Shown here piece by piece: positions 25,755 through 35,668 of a stretch of DNA of 64,000 nt; the first letter of the stretch is position 1, and each line of letters starts with the position of its first letter. Below the pieces are notes generated by a model, which saw only the letters and a list, made by a program, of their open reading frames with translations, was not told where the DNA came from and searched no databases. Both the position numbers and the translations under genes were made by a program. This DNA comes from Rubrobacter aplysinae (GTDB lineage Bacteria; Actinomycetota; Rubrobacteria; Rubrobacterales; Rubrobacteraceae): the NCBI RefSeq assembly GCF_001029505.1, contig NZ_LEKH01000012.1, positions 1 to 64,000 on the forward strand, given 5' to 3'.

Positions 25755-26930
25755 ATGAAGGTGCTTACGGTCCACAACGAGTATCAGCAAGCGGGGGGCG
25801 AGGATCTGGTCTTCGAGGAGGAGGCGGATCTGCTAGAGGCCCGCGGTCACCAAGTGATGCGGTACCGCACGACCAATGACCGGGTGGAGGAGCTTGGCTA
25901 TGCCGCCCTGACCAAAGAGACGCTCTGGAGCTCCGCATCCTACAGGGAACTGCGGGATGTCATGCGTACAGAGCGCCCGGGCGTGGTGCACCTGCATAAC
26001 ACCTTTCCCCTGATCTCACCCTCGGCCTACTATGCGGCCGCCTCCGAGGGCGTGCCGGTCGTGCAGACCCTCCACAACTACCGGCTGCTGTGTCCAAACG
26101 GGCTCTTTTATCGTGACGGTGCTCCCTGCGAGGATTGTCTTGGCAAGGTCGTTCCTTGGCCCGGAGTTCTGCACGCTTGCTACCGGAATAGCCGCGCGGC
26201 CACCGGCCTCGTCGCGGCGATGCTCTCCGCCCATCGGGCCCTTGGAACCTACTCGAGCAAGGTGGACGCCTACGTAGCCCTCACAGAATTCTCCCGGCAA
26301 AAGATGGTGCAGGGCGGGCTCCCCCCGGAGAGGCTACACGTCAAGCCGAACTTCGTTTACTCGGACCCCGGGCCAGGGAACGGGGAGGGGGGCTACGCGC
26401 TCTTCGTCGGCCGGCTCTCAAAGGATAAGGGAATTAGGACCCTGTTAGCGGCCTGGCAGAGGCTGGACAAGGGTGTACCGCTCAAGATCGTCGGCGACGG
26501 GCCACTCGCTGACCTCGTGGCTCGGGCTGCGGAAACCAATCCTCGCGTCGAGTGGCTCGGGCGAAAAACGATGCAAGAGGTGAATGCTCTCATGCGGGGG
26601 GCTCTCACCCTCGTCTTCCCATCAGAGCTTTACGAAACTTTCGGGCGGGTCGCGGCGGAATCTTTCGCCGCCGGTACCCCGGTAGTCGCGGCTAATCATG
26701 GCGCGGTCGCCGAACTCGTCGAGCACGGGCGCACCGGGCTCCGCTTCCGGCCCAGAGACGCAGCGGACCTTGCTTCTCAGGTGGAACGCTTGCTAGGAGA
26801 GCCCGAAGGCCGGGCCAGGATGCGCCGCGCGGCCCGTGCCGAGTTCGAAGAGAAGTACACCGCCGAGGAGAACTACCGACGTCTTATCGGGATCTACGAG
26901 TCGGCCGCCGGGGCGGGGGTGCGTGCTTGA
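25755..26930 (+). CDS. Glycosyltransferase, GT4 family
   Basis: A 391-residue GT-B glycosyltransferase. The N-terminal domain carries VHLHNTFPLISPSAY and a paired-cysteine loop (LLCPNGLFYRDGAPCEDC) found in one GT4 subgroup. The donor-binding domain has FVGRLSKDKGIRTLL and the E-x7-E motif region PSELYETFGRVAAESFAAGTPV. It would add a sugar to the lipid-linked repeat unit. Translation is coupled to the next gene by a 4-base overlap. Confidence 0.92.
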   Translation: MKVLTVHNEYQQAGGEDLVFEEEADLLEARGHQVMRYRTTNDRVEELGYAALTKETLWSSASYRELRDVMRTERPGVVHLHNTFPLISPSAYYAAASEGVPVVQTLHNYRLLCPNGLFYRDGAPCEDCLGKVVPWPGVLHACYRNSRAATGLVAAMLSAHRALGTYSSKVDAYVALTEFSRQKMVQGGLPPERLHVKPNFVYSDPGPGNGEGGYALFVGRLSKDKGIRTLLAAWQRLDKGVPLKIVGDGPLADLVARAAETNPRVEWLGRKTMQEVNALMRGALTLVFPSELYETFGRVAAESFAAGTPVVAANHGAVAELVEHGRTGLRFRPRDAADLASQVERLLGEPEGRARMRRAARAEFEEKYTAEENYRRLIGIYESAAGAGVRA

Positions 26931-27751
26931 ACTCCGGCGGCGCGTCGCCCGGTGGCGCGAGTCTCACATCCAGAGCGGTGGTCGGGATGCGGGTGGACGC
27001 GACATCCTACGATGATGCCTCGGAGCGGATAGTCCGGTGGGCCTCGGAGCGCCGCTCGGCCTACGTATGCGTCGCCAACGTCCACATGGCGATGGAGGCC
27101 GCCGAATCGCCAGAGTTTCTGCGGGTGGTGGGCGGGGCAGACCTCGTGACCCCCGATGGCAGGCCGCTGGTGTGGGCCTTGCGGCTGCTCGGGGTGAAAT
27201 GCGCTTCTCAGGTGCGCGGTACGGATCTTGTGGCGGAGGTGTCCGCCCGCGCCGCTCAGGAAGGCCTCCCAGTCGGGCTCTACGGCAGCAAGCCAGAGGT
27301 GCTCGGAGAGCTAGGGGAGGAGTTGCGGCGACGCTTTCCGGGCCTCGAGGTGGCATGCGGCATCTCGCCACCTTTCCGCGAGATAACCACCGAGGAGGAT
27401 GAGGAGTTTACCCGTCAGGTAGCGGAGTCTGGGGCGCGCATTCTGTTCGTCGGGCTCGGATGTCCCAAGCAGGAGCGGTGGATGGCGGCACATCAGGGGC
27501 GTATACCGGCGGCTATGATCGGGGTCGGGGCCGCGTTCGAGTTCTACACCGGGCGTATCCCGCAGGCCCCGCGCTGGATGCAGTCTGCCGGGCTCGAATG
27601 GGCGTACAGGCTGTACCGGGAGCCCAGGAGGCTCTGGAGGCGCTACGCTCGACACAACCCGAGGTTCGTGGCGCTGCTCGCGCTACAGTTGGTCAGGGAA
27701 TACGGAAGATTCGGGAAAAAGAGAGACGAGAAAGAAGGGTCGCGTGGCTGA
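26927..27751 (+). CDS. WecG/TagA/CpsF-family glycosyltransferase (GT26)
   Basis: A 274-residue protein with the GT26 hallmarks: [64 protein letters not shown] and [12 protein letters not shown]. Members add ManNAc, ManNAcA or a related sugar to a polyprenyl-linked first sugar. It begins at TTG 26927 inside the stop of the preceding gene and overlaps the next gene by 8 bases, so it sits in the middle of a tightly coupled operon. Confidence 0.92.
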   Translation: MNSGGASPGGASLTSRAVVGMRVDATSYDDASERIVRWASERRSAYVCVANVHMAMEAAESPEFLRVVGGADLVTPDGRPLVWALRLLGVKCASQVRGTDLVAEVSARAAQEGLPVGLYGSKPEVLGELGEELRRRFPGLEVACGISPPFREITTEEDEEFTRQVAESGARILFVGLGCPKQERWMAAHQGRIPAAMIGVGAAFEFYTGRIPQAPRWMQSAGLEWAYRLYREPRRLWRRYARHNPRFVALLALQLVREYGRFGKKRDEKEGSRG

Positions 27752-28802
27752 CGAGAACAAGAAGGCTCTGATCACCGGCATCACCGGCCAGGACGGCTCG
27801 TATCTGACAGAGTTGCTCTTGAGCAAGGGCTACGAGGTACACGGCATAATCCGCCGCGCCTCAGTCTTCAACACCGACCGCATAGATCACCTCTACCGCG
27901 ACCCCCACGACCCCGAAGCCCGCATGCGGCTCCACTACGGAGACTTTACCGACGCCAGTGGTCTCCGCCGGGTTCTCCAAGAGGTGATGCCCGACGAGGT
28001 GTACAACCTCGGGGCCCAGTCGCACGTCAAGATCTCCTTCGAGCAGCCCGAGTACACCGGCAACGTCGACGCCCTCGGCACGCTGCGCTTCCTCGAAGCC
28101 CTCCGGGACGTCCAGAACGAGAGCGGCAAGAAGATAAAGTTCTACCAGGCCGGGACCTCGGAGATGTTCGGGGCCGCGCCGCCGCCACAATCCGACTCTA
28201 CCCCCTTCTATCCCCGCAGCCCCTACGCCGTGGCCAAGGTTTACGCACACTGGATGACGGTAAATTACCGTGAGGCCTACGACCTGTTCGCCGCCAACGG
28301 AATCCTCTTCAATCACGAGTCCGAGCGCCGGGGAGAGACGTTCGTGACGCGCAAGATCACCCGCGCCGCCACCCGCATAAAGCTCCGGCTCCAGGACAAG
28401 CTGTACCTCGGCAACCTCGACGCCAGCCGCGACTGGGGCCACGCCGAAGACTACGTCGAGGCGATGTGGCGCATACTCCAGCAGGACTCCCCGGAAGACT
28501 TCGTCATCGCAACCGGAGAGTCCTACACCGTGCGCGAGTTCGTCGAGCGAGTGTTCGGCTACCTGGAGCTAGACTGGGAGGCCCACGTCGAGATAGACCC
28601 CGGCTACTTCCGTCCAACCGAGGTCGAGGCGCTCGAAGGCGACGCCACCAAAGCTCGCGAGACACTCGGCTGGGAGCCCAGGGTACGCATAGATGAACTC
28701 GTCCGCCGCATGGTCGACTTCGACTTCGAGCTAGCCCGCCAGGAGAAGACGCTCAAAGAGGCTGGACACGCCTTCGTCCCGAGAGGAGTAGCGAGCCAGT
28801 GA
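27744..28802 (+). CDS. gmd: GDP-mannose 4,6-dehydratase
   Basis: A 352-residue short-chain dehydrogenase/reductase enzyme converting GDP-D-mannose to GDP-4-keto-6-deoxy-D-mannose. The NADP site is [12 protein letters not shown], the RR-containing loop is GIIRRAS, and the catalytic Tyr-x3-Lys is in [12 protein letters not shown]. The characteristic [19 protein letters not shown] segment and [17 protein letters not shown] are intact. It begins at GTG 27744 and overlaps the following GDP-fucose synthase gene by 4 bases. Together the two supply GDP-L-fucose, so fucose (or a close 6-deoxyhexose) is a likely polymer component. Confidence 0.96.
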   Translation: MADENKKALITGITGQDGSYLTELLLSKGYEVHGIIRRASVFNTDRIDHLYRDPHDPEARMRLHYGDFTDASGLRRVLQEVMPDEVYNLGAQSHVKISFEQPEYTGNVDALGTLRFLEALRDVQNESGKKIKFYQAGTSEMFGAAPPPQSDSTPFYPRSPYAVAKVYAHWMTVNYREAYDLFAANGILFNHESERRGETFVTRKITRAATRIKLRLQDKLYLGNLDASRDWGHAEDYVEAMWRILQQDSPEDFVIATGESYTVREFVERVFGYLELDWEAHVEIDPGYFRPTEVEALEGDATKARETLGWEPRVRIDELVRRMVDFDFELARQEKTLKEAGHAFVPRGVASQ

Positions 28803-29761
28803 GCCCCGCAGACCAGATGGACAGAGACAGCAGGATCTACGTCGCCGGACACCGGGGCCTGGTCGGCGCCGCTATCCTCCGCAGGCTACAAGGCGAAGGC
28901 TATGAAAATCTGATCACGCGCACCAGCGCCGAGCTTGACCTTACCGATGCCAGAGCCGTAGAGGACTTCTTTGCCTCCGAGAAACCGGAGTACGTCTTCT
29001 TGGCGGCGGCGAAGGTCGGCGGCATCATGGCCAATGATACCTACCCGGCGGACTTTATCCGGGACAATCTGACGATACAGCTAAACGTCATAGACGCCGC
29101 ATACCGTCACGATGCAGAGAAGCTCCTGTTCCTGGGAAGCTCCTGCATCTACCCTAGGCTCGCGCCGCAGCCCATGAAAGAGGAGCATCTACTGACCGGC
29201 GAGCTAGAGCCTACCAACGAGCCATACGCCATTGCGAAGATCGCGGGCATAAAGCTTTGCCAGTCCTACAATCGCCAGTACGGAAGCAATTATATAAGCG
29301 TCATGCCCACGAACCTCTACGGCCCCGGAGACAACTTCGACCTACGAAACAGCCATGTCCTGCCCGCGCTGATCCGTAAGTTCCACGAGGCTAAAGAGCG
29401 CGGCGCGGAGAGCGTGGAGGTGTGGGGCAGCGGAACCCCACGCCGGGAGTTTTTGCACGTTGACGATCTGGCCGACGCCTGCGTATATCTTATGCGGATC
29501 TACTCCGGCGACGAGCCCGTGAACGTCGGTGTCGGTCAAGATATAAGCATCGGGGAGCTCGCGGGTCTCGTGCGCGGCGTTGTTGGATTCGAGGGCGGAC
29601 TCGCCTACGATACCTCTAAACCCGACGGCACTCCGCGCAAGCTACTCGACGTTAGCCGCCTGGAGAGTCTCGGCTGGCGGGCGAAGACTCCCCTGCGCAA
29701 CGGCATCGAGCAAACCTACGAGTGGTTCCTGAGAACCTCGTCTGTAAAGAGCGGGGGCTAG
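28799..29761 (+). CDS. fcl: GDP-L-fucose synthase
   Basis: A 320-residue epimerase/reductase that turns GDP-4-keto-6-deoxymannose into GDP-L-fucose. Visible motifs: [17 protein letters not shown] (NADP), [40 protein letters not shown] (Tyr-x3-Lys) and [12 protein letters not shown]. It follows gmd with a GTGA overlap and ends the rightward operon. The next gene converges from the other strand 35 bases away, with no clear hairpin between. Confidence 0.96.
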   Translation: MSPADQMDRDSRIYVAGHRGLVGAAILRRLQGEGYENLITRTSAELDLTDARAVEDFFASEKPEYVFLAAAKVGGIMANDTYPADFIRDNLTIQLNVIDAAYRHDAEKLLFLGSSCIYPRLAPQPMKEEHLLTGELEPTNEPYAIAKIAGIKLCQSYNRQYGSNYISVMPTNLYGPGDNFDLRNSHVLPALIRKFHEAKERGAESVEVWGSGTPRREFLHVDDLADACVYLMRIYSGDEPVNVGVGQDISIGELAGLVRGVVGFEGGLAYDTSKPDGTPRKLLDVSRLESLGWRAKTPLRNGIEQTYEWFLRTSSVKSGG

Positions 29762-29796
29762 AGTCCATAATTCCCCCGGCTCTACTACGATGTGCT

Positions 29797-31299
29797 CTAC
29801 ATTTTGTGGTTCTTTAGCACCGCCCTTTTTGCGCTGTTGGTGAGGTAGTACGATCCAGAATCTGGTCCACTACGCTTGTATTTGGCGAGCTTCTGGTATC
29901 CGTCCGACCATTTGTAGCGGACGCCGTCTCCCTCTGAGCCCCTCCTACCGGGGTACCAGTAACGGTTGCGGTACCCGCCATTATTCGCTGACTTTCTATA
30001 GATATTGCCGCCTCTCACGGCTTTAAACCATGCAGCGGCCTTGCCGTCTCTCTGGATGACGGTATTTCTATTTAGCCTGACGTTGTTCACGTGATCGTAA
30101 GAACCGCGATCTGCGTTAACCACCACGATGCCATTACGATTGCGCGCGAGCACGTTGCCGATAGCTCTTACATTATATGAAGCTGAAAGGCCGATGCCCG
30201 ATCCAGCGTTTGGATCCCCCCCGTACCTGAGACCATTATTGTAGACTTTGTTGCCCCTGATAAGAACATTCTTGGTGATCTCAACCCGTATACCCTGCCG
30301 GGCGTGGTGATGGACCCGATTACCAACGATCCTCACCCGTTGCCTGCCTTCCTGGATGACGTCCGTCCAAATGCCGAAGTGGCCGTTGTGGTGTACGTTG
30401 TTGCGCACGATACGGGCGTACCGGGCCTGACTTATCTTCATCGCTCCCGCTTCCCAACCTGGGTCGAAACCTTTGATGCTGTTGTAGACTATCCTGTTAT
30501 TGGCTAGGATTACACTCGCCTCGTTCGAGGCGAAGCCCAACTGACCACCGTGGTGTATACGGTTCCCCGCGGCGACCATCCCGGGCCCTTTTGAGAGCGC
30601 GAGATTGACGGTGTGAGCGTAGGAGAGGTTGTTGTTGCGAACCTGCCAGTAGTTCTTGCGATCGTTCTTTATTCCCGCCCCTGTCGAGTGACGCATGGTG
30701 AAGCCCTTTATGGTCACACGGGGAGCTCCACCGAAAATCCACCTGTTGCGCAACGTGACCTCCACGGTCTTGTTACGCGGGTTATTAGCGAGTAGTATGC
30801 GCCGCTGCCCATCGAGGGCAAACTCGCCTGCCTCCGGCCTGTCGTTGGTGAGATCTAGCTTTCTACCGTAGATGTAGACCTGCTCGGGCTTGCGGCAGCT
30901 GTTCGTGCCCGACTTGCAGCGCCAGCGACTCTCGACGCGCTGCCTAGGGTAGCTCTTTTCCGAGCGCCAGAGCCCGCTACTCGTCCTACGCCATCTCTTC
31001 CACAGCTCGCTGCCGCGGATCTCGGTTCCGCGACCCCCCCTGAGAGTAATGGGTTTGTTGATGGTAACCTTCTCGCGAAAGATGCATCTGTCCGGGGTAT
31101 TTACTACGTCTCCTGGAGATGCGGCGTTGACCTTTTTCTGCAAAGAAACCTTGCAATCCGGCTTGAGAGCCTCCGCCCGATCAGGGTAAGCCAACGCCAG
31201 TACAACGGCCGCAATTACGCCGATAGCGCATGATAGTACAAGGCGCGGAGAAGCCCTCTTCAGGCTTCTCGGATAAGCGGGTATCGAACTATTGAACAT
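29797..31299 (-). CDS. Secreted right-handed beta-helix protein under a c-di-GMP riboswitch
   Basis: A 500-residue protein from ATG 31299, chosen because GGAGGGG stands 3 to 4 bases upstream and the N-terminus then forms a normal signal peptide (hydrophobic core IGVIAAVVLALAY). The body is a parallel beta-helix with repeated short turns (IRGNKVYNNG, IVGNRVHHHARQGIRVEIT, IGIGLSASYN-like units), as in pectate lyases, alginate epimerases and phage-type depolymerases. A conserved N-terminal region PGDVVNTPDRCIFREKVTI feeds into the helix. I infer a secreted polysaccharide-modifying or structural protein. It is a paralogue of the gene at 31.5-33.0 kb. Confidence 0.83.
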   Translation of the reverse strand: MFNSSIPAYPRSLKRASPRLVLSCAIGVIAAVVLALAYPDRAEALKPDCKVSLQKKVNAASPGDVVNTPDRCIFREKVTINKPITLRGGRGTEIRGSELWKRWRRTSSGLWRSEKSYPRQRVESRWRCKSGTNSCRKPEQVYIYGRKLDLTNDRPEAGEFALDGQRRILLANNPRNKTVEVTLRNRWIFGGAPRVTIKGFTMRHSTGAGIKNDRKNYWQVRNNNLSYAHTVNLALSKGPGMVAAGNRIHHGGQLGFASNEASVILANNRIVYNSIKGFDPGWEAGAMKISQARYARIVRNNVHHNGHFGIWTDVIQEGRQRVRIVGNRVHHHARQGIRVEITKNVLIRGNKVYNNGLRYGGDPNAGSGIGLSASYNVRAIGNVLARNRNGIVVVNADRGSYDHVNNVRLNRNTVIQRDGKAAAWFKAVRGGNIYRKSANNGGYRNRYWYPGRRGSEGDGVRYKWSDGYQKLAKYKRSGPDSGSYYLTNSAKRAVLKNHKM

Positions 31300-31339
31300 G
31301 CGTCCCCTCCAGACTGTCTGGGTGGCAGGGACGCAAACG
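31300..31339 (-). promoter_or_regulatory. Expression platform sequestering the ribosome site
   Basis: On the minus strand, GCGTCCC (31328-31334) is complementary to GGGACGC (31300-31306). The latter overlaps the GGAGGGG ribosome site (31304-31310) just before ATG 31299. A short hairpin (CCAGAC-A-GTCTGG) lies in the loop. The same upstream segment, as TTTGCGTCCC (31328-31337), is perfectly complementary to GGGACGCAAA of the aptamer (31402-31411). The two pairings exclude each other, giving a readable translational switch. Confidence 0.7.
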
Positions 31340-31352
31340 CGTAAGAAATCTC

Positions 31353-31437
31353 GCGGCAACCAGGCTACCTCGTCTCTGTTAGAGCTTCGAGGTCCTTAGG
31401 CTTTGCGTCCCCGCCTCACGGCGAGTTTGCCTTTATC
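31353..31437 (-). ncRNA. c-di-GMP-I (GEMM-I) riboswitch aptamer
   Basis: Read on the minus strand, the 5' leader of the beta-helix gene contains the conserved GEMM-I elements in order. GGCAAAC comes first. It is followed by a 6-bp stem closed by a GUGA (GNRA) tetraloop (CTCGCC-GTGA-GGCGGG), then GGACGCAAAGCC. A second stem (CCTCG...CGAGG) then leads to GGTAGCC-T-GGTTGCC, and TTGCC closes with the initial GGCAA. These match the class I aptamer for bis-(3'-5')-cyclic di-GMP in sequence and fold. It lies about 50 bases upstream of the start codon. Confidence 0.9.
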
Positions 31438-31534
31438 GCTCTTATAGAATCAATTATCGGTAGGGCGTAGGGGAAACTTTAGCTGAAATCTGTTGATTCA
31501 GAAAAATAACCGAGCTCGGCTCGTAAGAGCTTTT

Positions 31535-33040
31535 TTACCGTTCCCGAGTAATACTATTCTCTTTCAGCACGGCGTCTTTCTCTTTATCCGAGAGTTGGCT
31601 ACCATTATATTCGGCGGGGGTTTCTTCGTAGCCGGAAAGCCTCTCATAGTAGCGTTCCCACTTGTAGCGGCTCTCGCCGCTGGGCGGGTCCGGGTAGTAG
31701 TAGCGATTATCCTGACCTCCGTTGCCCGAGGCTATGTTGAAAATGTCGCCGCTGGGGTACGCTTTCATCCAGGCCACTGCCAGACCCTTCTCCTGTATCA
31801 CGTCGTTTGAGGATAGGACCACGTTGGTTACCGTGTGGAAGCCTTTCTCCCGGTTCGCGTTGACCACCACGATACCGCTGTTGTTGTATGCGAGCGTATT
31901 GTCCGAGACCTGTGAATCGTAGGTGCCGGAAAGGGTGATGCCTGCGCCGCTCGGATCGTCCGGCGGGTAACCCATGCCGTTGTCGTAGACGACATTGCCG
32001 GTAACCTCAGCGTTCTTTGAGATCTCCACCCGGATACCCTGTCTCGGGTTGCCGTGAACCCGGTTGCCACGGATCATTATCTTTTGTGGGCCGGTCGTAG
32101 CCACGTCGGTCCAGATACCGATGTCCTTGTTCCCGAAGACTTCGTTTTTCTCTATGAGCACGTCCGTTGCGGCGCTGATCTTCATTCCCCCGGCTTCCCA
32201 GCCGGTTTTGAAGGAGGCAGTGTTGTTATGGTGGATTCGATTGTCGCGGATTTTTATCTGTGCTTTGTATGATGAAAGGCCCATCTGTCCAGCGTGATGC
32301 AAGTTGTTGTTCTCGATGACCATTCCTGGTCCTTGTGAGAGAGTTACGTTCGTTGTGTGGGCGTAAGAGAGGTCGTTGCCTATAACGCGCCAGTTGGCCT
32401 GGAGGTTGTTCTTGATCCCTGTTCCGGCGCTGTGGCGCATGCTAAAGCCTCGGATGGTTACGTTTTCCGAACGTCCCTCTATCCACTTGTCGCGGACGCT
32501 AACCTCCACGGTCTTTCCCGCCGGATTCTCGCCGAGCAGCACCCTGCGATCCCCATCGAGGGTAAATTCTCCCTCCCCGGGTCCGAGCCGGACCTGCTCC
32601 AGCGGCTCGCCATCGAGATATACCTGCTCCGGCTGCTTGCACCGTTGGCCGGTGCCTTCCTCGCACCGCCAACGGCCCTCGACCCGCAGCTCGGGATAGG
32701 TCTTCTCCGAGCGCCACACGCCGCCGTCAGGCTGCCAGCCCTTCCAGACGTCGGAGCCCCGGATCTCCGCTCCTTCTTCGGCGACCAGCGTTATTGGTTT
32801 GTCTACTACTACCGTTTCCCGATATACCCGGTCTCCGGGCACTCTCACCGTATCCCCGGGCTCTGCCTGATCTATGAGCTGTTTTATTTGTGCTTTGGCG
32901 ACGGAGCTCTCAGGGCCATCGGCGGAATCTTCTGCTCCTATCAGACTCTCGCCCGAGACATCCCCCCATAACCCAAGAACCGTAGCTACGAGGACGAATG
33001 TCAGGAGAAGACCCGCTGGAATCAATATCTTCTTAGGCAT
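31535..33040 (-). CDS. Secreted right-handed beta-helix protein, paralogue
   Basis: A 501-residue protein with an N-terminal signal or anchor (ILIPAGLLLTFVLVATVLGLW) and the same architecture as the gene downstream. It has the PGDTVRVPGDRVYRETVVVDKPITL entry motif (written here in part), then beta-helix turns (IRDNRIHHN, IRGNRVHGNPRQGIRVEIS, VSDNTLAYNNSGIVVVN) and a shared C-terminal YKWxxxYxxL segment. The two are ancient duplicates. Unlike its neighbour I see no c-di-GMP aptamer in its 186-base leader. A role in remodelling extracellular polysaccharide is inferred. Start at ATG 33040 after AGGGTG. Confidence 0.82.
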   Translation of the reverse strand: MPKKILIPAGLLLTFVLVATVLGLWGDVSGESLIGAEDSADGPESSVAKAQIKQLIDQAEPGDTVRVPGDRVYRETVVVDKPITLVAEEGAEIRGSDVWKGWQPDGGVWRSEKTYPELRVEGRWRCEEGTGQRCKQPEQVYLDGEPLEQVRLGPGEGEFTLDGDRRVLLGENPAGKTVEVSVRDKWIEGRSENVTIRGFSMRHSAGTGIKNNLQANWRVIGNDLSYAHTTNVTLSQGPGMVIENNNLHHAGQMGLSSYKAQIKIRDNRIHHNNTASFKTGWEAGGMKISAATDVLIEKNEVFGNKDIGIWTDVATTGPQKIMIRGNRVHGNPRQGIRVEISKNAEVTGNVVYDNGMGYPPDDPSGAGITLSGTYDSQVSDNTLAYNNSGIVVVNANREKGFHTVTNVVLSSNDVIQEKGLAVAWMKAYPSGDIFNIASGNGGQDNRYYYPDPPSGESRYKWERYYERLSGYEETPAEYNGSQLSDKEKDAVLKENSITRER

Positions 33041-33177
33041 CTCTTCACACCCTAATCTACTTCGACGCTCATTTGTGAGCCCCTGGTTCGAGAGCAGCTC
33101 GTGGGAAACCTGTACATCGAGCTGCTGCAGAGCCTAAGAGGGATATCTGGCTCAGACTCCGATGTAACAGAACCGTA

Positions 33178-33217
33178 CGCAAGGACGGCCGGAGCATCCA
33201 CTCCGGCCGTCCTTGCG
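33178..33217 (-). terminator. Strong hairpin terminator after the RTX protein gene
   Basis: A perfect 17-bp inverted repeat (33178-33194 with 33201-33217, core AAGGACGGCCGGAG) with a 6-base loop lies 9 bases after the stop of the 813-residue protein. The T-tract after it on the minus strand is weak, but the stem stability makes a terminator or 3' processing barrier likely. Confidence 0.7.
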
Positions 33218-33226
33218 AGTGGGATG

Positions 33227-35668
33227 TTACTGTCGTTCGTCGTTGTTACCGGGTCCTCCGTTAAGCAGGTCGTTGCCCGACCCGCCTACCAGCAGGTCGT
33301 CCCCGTCTCCGCCATAGAGCTCGTCATTACCTCCGTTACCGTAAAGCTTGTCGTTTCCAGGACCGCCATAGAGTTTGTCTGCTCCGGCTCTGCCCTGGAG
33401 CTCGTCGTTGCCGCCGCGACCATAGATGGTGTCATTTCCGGTGTAGCCACAGATCACGTCGTCACCTGCAGTGCCCTCGATCGTGTCGTCTCCGCTAGTG
33501 CCTATTATCGTACAACCGGCTCCGTTGGAGACGCCATTACCGGAGAGACCGACCTCTACTGCGGGGTTGCTTCCGCTATGGTTCACCACGAGCGTCGCTT
33601 CTTTTGCTCCGACCGACTCCGGGCGGAACTCAACCTGCACGGTGGCCTGCTCGCCGGGGGCGATGGTGCCATCACCAGGCAGCGTAGCCTTGAAGTCTCC
33701 CTTGTCCGCACCCTGGATTGCAATGTCCCCCACGGTTATCGCCGAGTTTCCGGTGTTCTTTAGGGCGAACTCGTCTGTCTTAGAGTTAAACCCAAGGCCC
33801 TTATTACCAAAGTCCAGGGCTTGAGAGTCGGCGACGAGGTTCGCGTCGAGGCTTTTGATGTCTATGTAGTTGATCTTGGTGTTCTGGCCGCCGACGGGGT
33901 CCACGGTCAGGCGCTGATCCGTGACCTCGACCGTTCTGGTGGCGTTAAAGAACCTCTCGTTGTCCGTGGGGGTGGCGCCGTCTATGGTAGCTTCGCCCTC
34001 GACGTTTAGCTGGTAGACAGCGTCCGTGAAGCCTGCGTCTCCGGCGCTTACCGTAACCCTGTACTCGCCGTTTGGCACCAGTATCTCCCAGGCGCCTTCG
34101 TCGCTCTTTTGCATGTGCATCAGGGTGTCGAGGCGCTGGTCGGGGCTAGTGTCCCGGTCGCGGCCGTCGCCTATCAGCGAGATCCGGTTATCTGTCCCGG
34201 GCTCAACCCAGCCGTAGTAGAGTCCCTGTCCCTGGTTCTCACCGTCCCGAGAGCCGAACTTCTCGCCGAAGTCCTTGACGTAGCCCTCGGGGACCGGGGC
34301 CTCCCCGGTCTGGAAGTTGACCTTGACCTCGCCTACGGGCTCGGGGGCCGGAATCGGCTCGGGAGGCTGGTTGACCGTAAACCTGGCGAGGCTCCTCTGC
34401 TCGACGCCGGAGACCGAGTAGAACCTGCCACCCACCCAAGCGTAGTTTCCAGGGGTCTGTATGGTGTGAACCGTGTGCCCGTTCCACTGATCCTGGTTGA
34501 AAAGTTCCATCTTCGGGATCCAGTCACAGTACGGCTGACCGTTCTGCGGATTCAAGGAGATCAGGCCCCTAACAGCCTCACCGCAGTTGGTCTGCGTAAG
34601 CCTGACGGTACCGAAGTGTCCGCCGGCGAACAGCCTGGAGCCATCCTGAGAGAAAGCGAGGGCGTACGGGTCTCCTACGGTATTGAAGGACCAGTCCTGC
34701 GCGGCCTGGTTACCACTGTCGAGCCGGAAGGACTTGACGTAGTTGGAGCCTCTGTCTCCAAAACCCCCGTACAGGCGGTTGGAGGTAGCCAGGAGGACCC
34801 AGCCGGTCTGGGGCTCATCTCCCCGCAGCAAATTCTTCGGGACGTACCAGGGGCTCAACTCTCCGCTGGCAGAGTCAAAGCGCGCCACTACTTTGCGCTC
34901 GCTGAAATTCTCGTCGGTAGAACCTATAACGTTGTCGAAGCTTCCGGTTACGAAGATCGTTTGCGCATCAACGGCAGGCTCCAGAGCCCGTACGACTCCC
35001 CTGGTCCTAGGCTTCCACTGCGGATTGAGATCTCGGCTGGGGAGGTCGAAGGCGGCGAGGTTACTCCTCAGGCTGCCGTCTATCCTCTGGAACTGACCTC
35101 CGGCGTAGAGCTTGCCGTTGCTGACCTCAAGAGCCCGGACGATAACGGTAATGTCGAGGTTCCCATCATCAACCACTGGTGCGAAAGAGGTCAACGAGCC
35201 ATTTATCGCGTTTAGCTCTGCCAAGTTCTGCCTTGGCTGACCATTGACTGATGAGAAGTTGCCGCCAACGAAAACGCTATTGCCCTCTACTGCGAGAGAG
35301 TAGACATGTGCCTCACCACCGCTGGCCTGCGGGTTCCAGCTCTGGATGGCGGCGCCGCTCTGTACATCTATGGCGGCGAGTCCGTTAGCGGCGAAGCTCT
35401 GCCCCCCTGTTCCTGGAGCTTGCTGCCAAACCTTGTTGAAATTGCCCCCGATGTAGAGGGTTTGTCCGTCCTCGGAGAGAGCAGAAGTTTCGACCCGCCC
35501 ACCGGTTACGTGCCAGGTTCCCTCGTCCGGCGTCTCTTCGAGGGCTAGAGCAGTGGAAGGAAAACCGAGGTACAACGCGATTGCGGCGATCAGAGCGGCG
35601 AACGTTATTATGAGACGCCCTACTCTGAATACTCCCCCTGAAACCGAAATACGCAAAACGGTTTCCAT
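33227..35668 (-). CDS. Large secreted protein: propeller repeats, malectin-like, choice-of-anchor and RTX repeats
   Basis: An 813-residue exported protein (signal peptide about 1-43). Residues about 45-425 carry delta-60/beta-propeller type repeats ([20 protein letters not shown], then [19 protein letters not shown]). About 440-610 resemble a malectin-like carbohydrate-binding domain. About 612-715 are an Ig-like choice-of-anchor D/Hydin-type domain ([35 protein letters not shown]). The end is a calcium-binding RTX block with GGxGxD nonapeptides ([20 protein letters not shown], then [18 protein letters not shown]). No catalytic motif is evident. I infer a calcium-stabilised surface or matrix protein that binds the exopolysaccharide. 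RTX repeats are usually linked to type I secretion, which is not visible here. Confidence 0.85.
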   Translation of the reverse strand: METVLRISVSGGVFRVGRLIITFAALIAAIALYLGFPSTALALEETPDEGTWHVTGGRVETSALSEDGQTLYIGGNFNKVWQQAPGTGGQSFAANGLAAIDVQSGAAIQSWNPQASGGEAHVYSLAVEGNSVFVGGNFSSVNGQPRQNLAELNAINGSLTSFAPVVDDGNLDITVIVRALEVSNGKLYAGGQFQRIDGSLRSNLAAFDLPSRDLNPQWKPRTRGVVRALEPAVDAQTIFVTGSFDNVIGSTDENFSERKVVARFDSASGELSPWYVPKNLLRGDEPQTGWVLLATSNRLYGGFGDRGSNYVKSFRLDSGNQAAQDWSFNTVGDPYALAFSQDGSRLFAGGHFGTVRLTQTNCGEAVRGLISLNPQNGQPYCDWIPKMELFNQDQWNGHTVHTIQTPGNYAWVGGRFYSVSGVEQRSLARFTVNQPPEPIPAPEPVGEVKVNFQTGEAPVPEGYVKDFGEKFGSRDGENQGQGLYYGWVEPGTDNRISLIGDGRDRDTSPDQRLDTLMHMQKSDEGAWEILVPNGEYRVTVSAGDAGFTDAVYQLNVEGEATIDGATPTDNERFFNATRTVEVTDQRLTVDPVGGQNTKINYIDIKSLDANLVADSQALDFGNKGLGFNSKTDEFALKNTGNSAITVGDIAIQGADKGDFKATLPGDGTIAPGEQATVQVEFRPESVGAKEATLVVNHSGSNPAVEVGLSGNGVSNGAGCTIIGTSGDDTIEGTAGDDVICGYTGNDTIYGRGGNDELQGRAGADKLYGGPGNDKLYGNGGNDELYGGDGDDLLVGGSGNDLLNGGPGNNDERQ

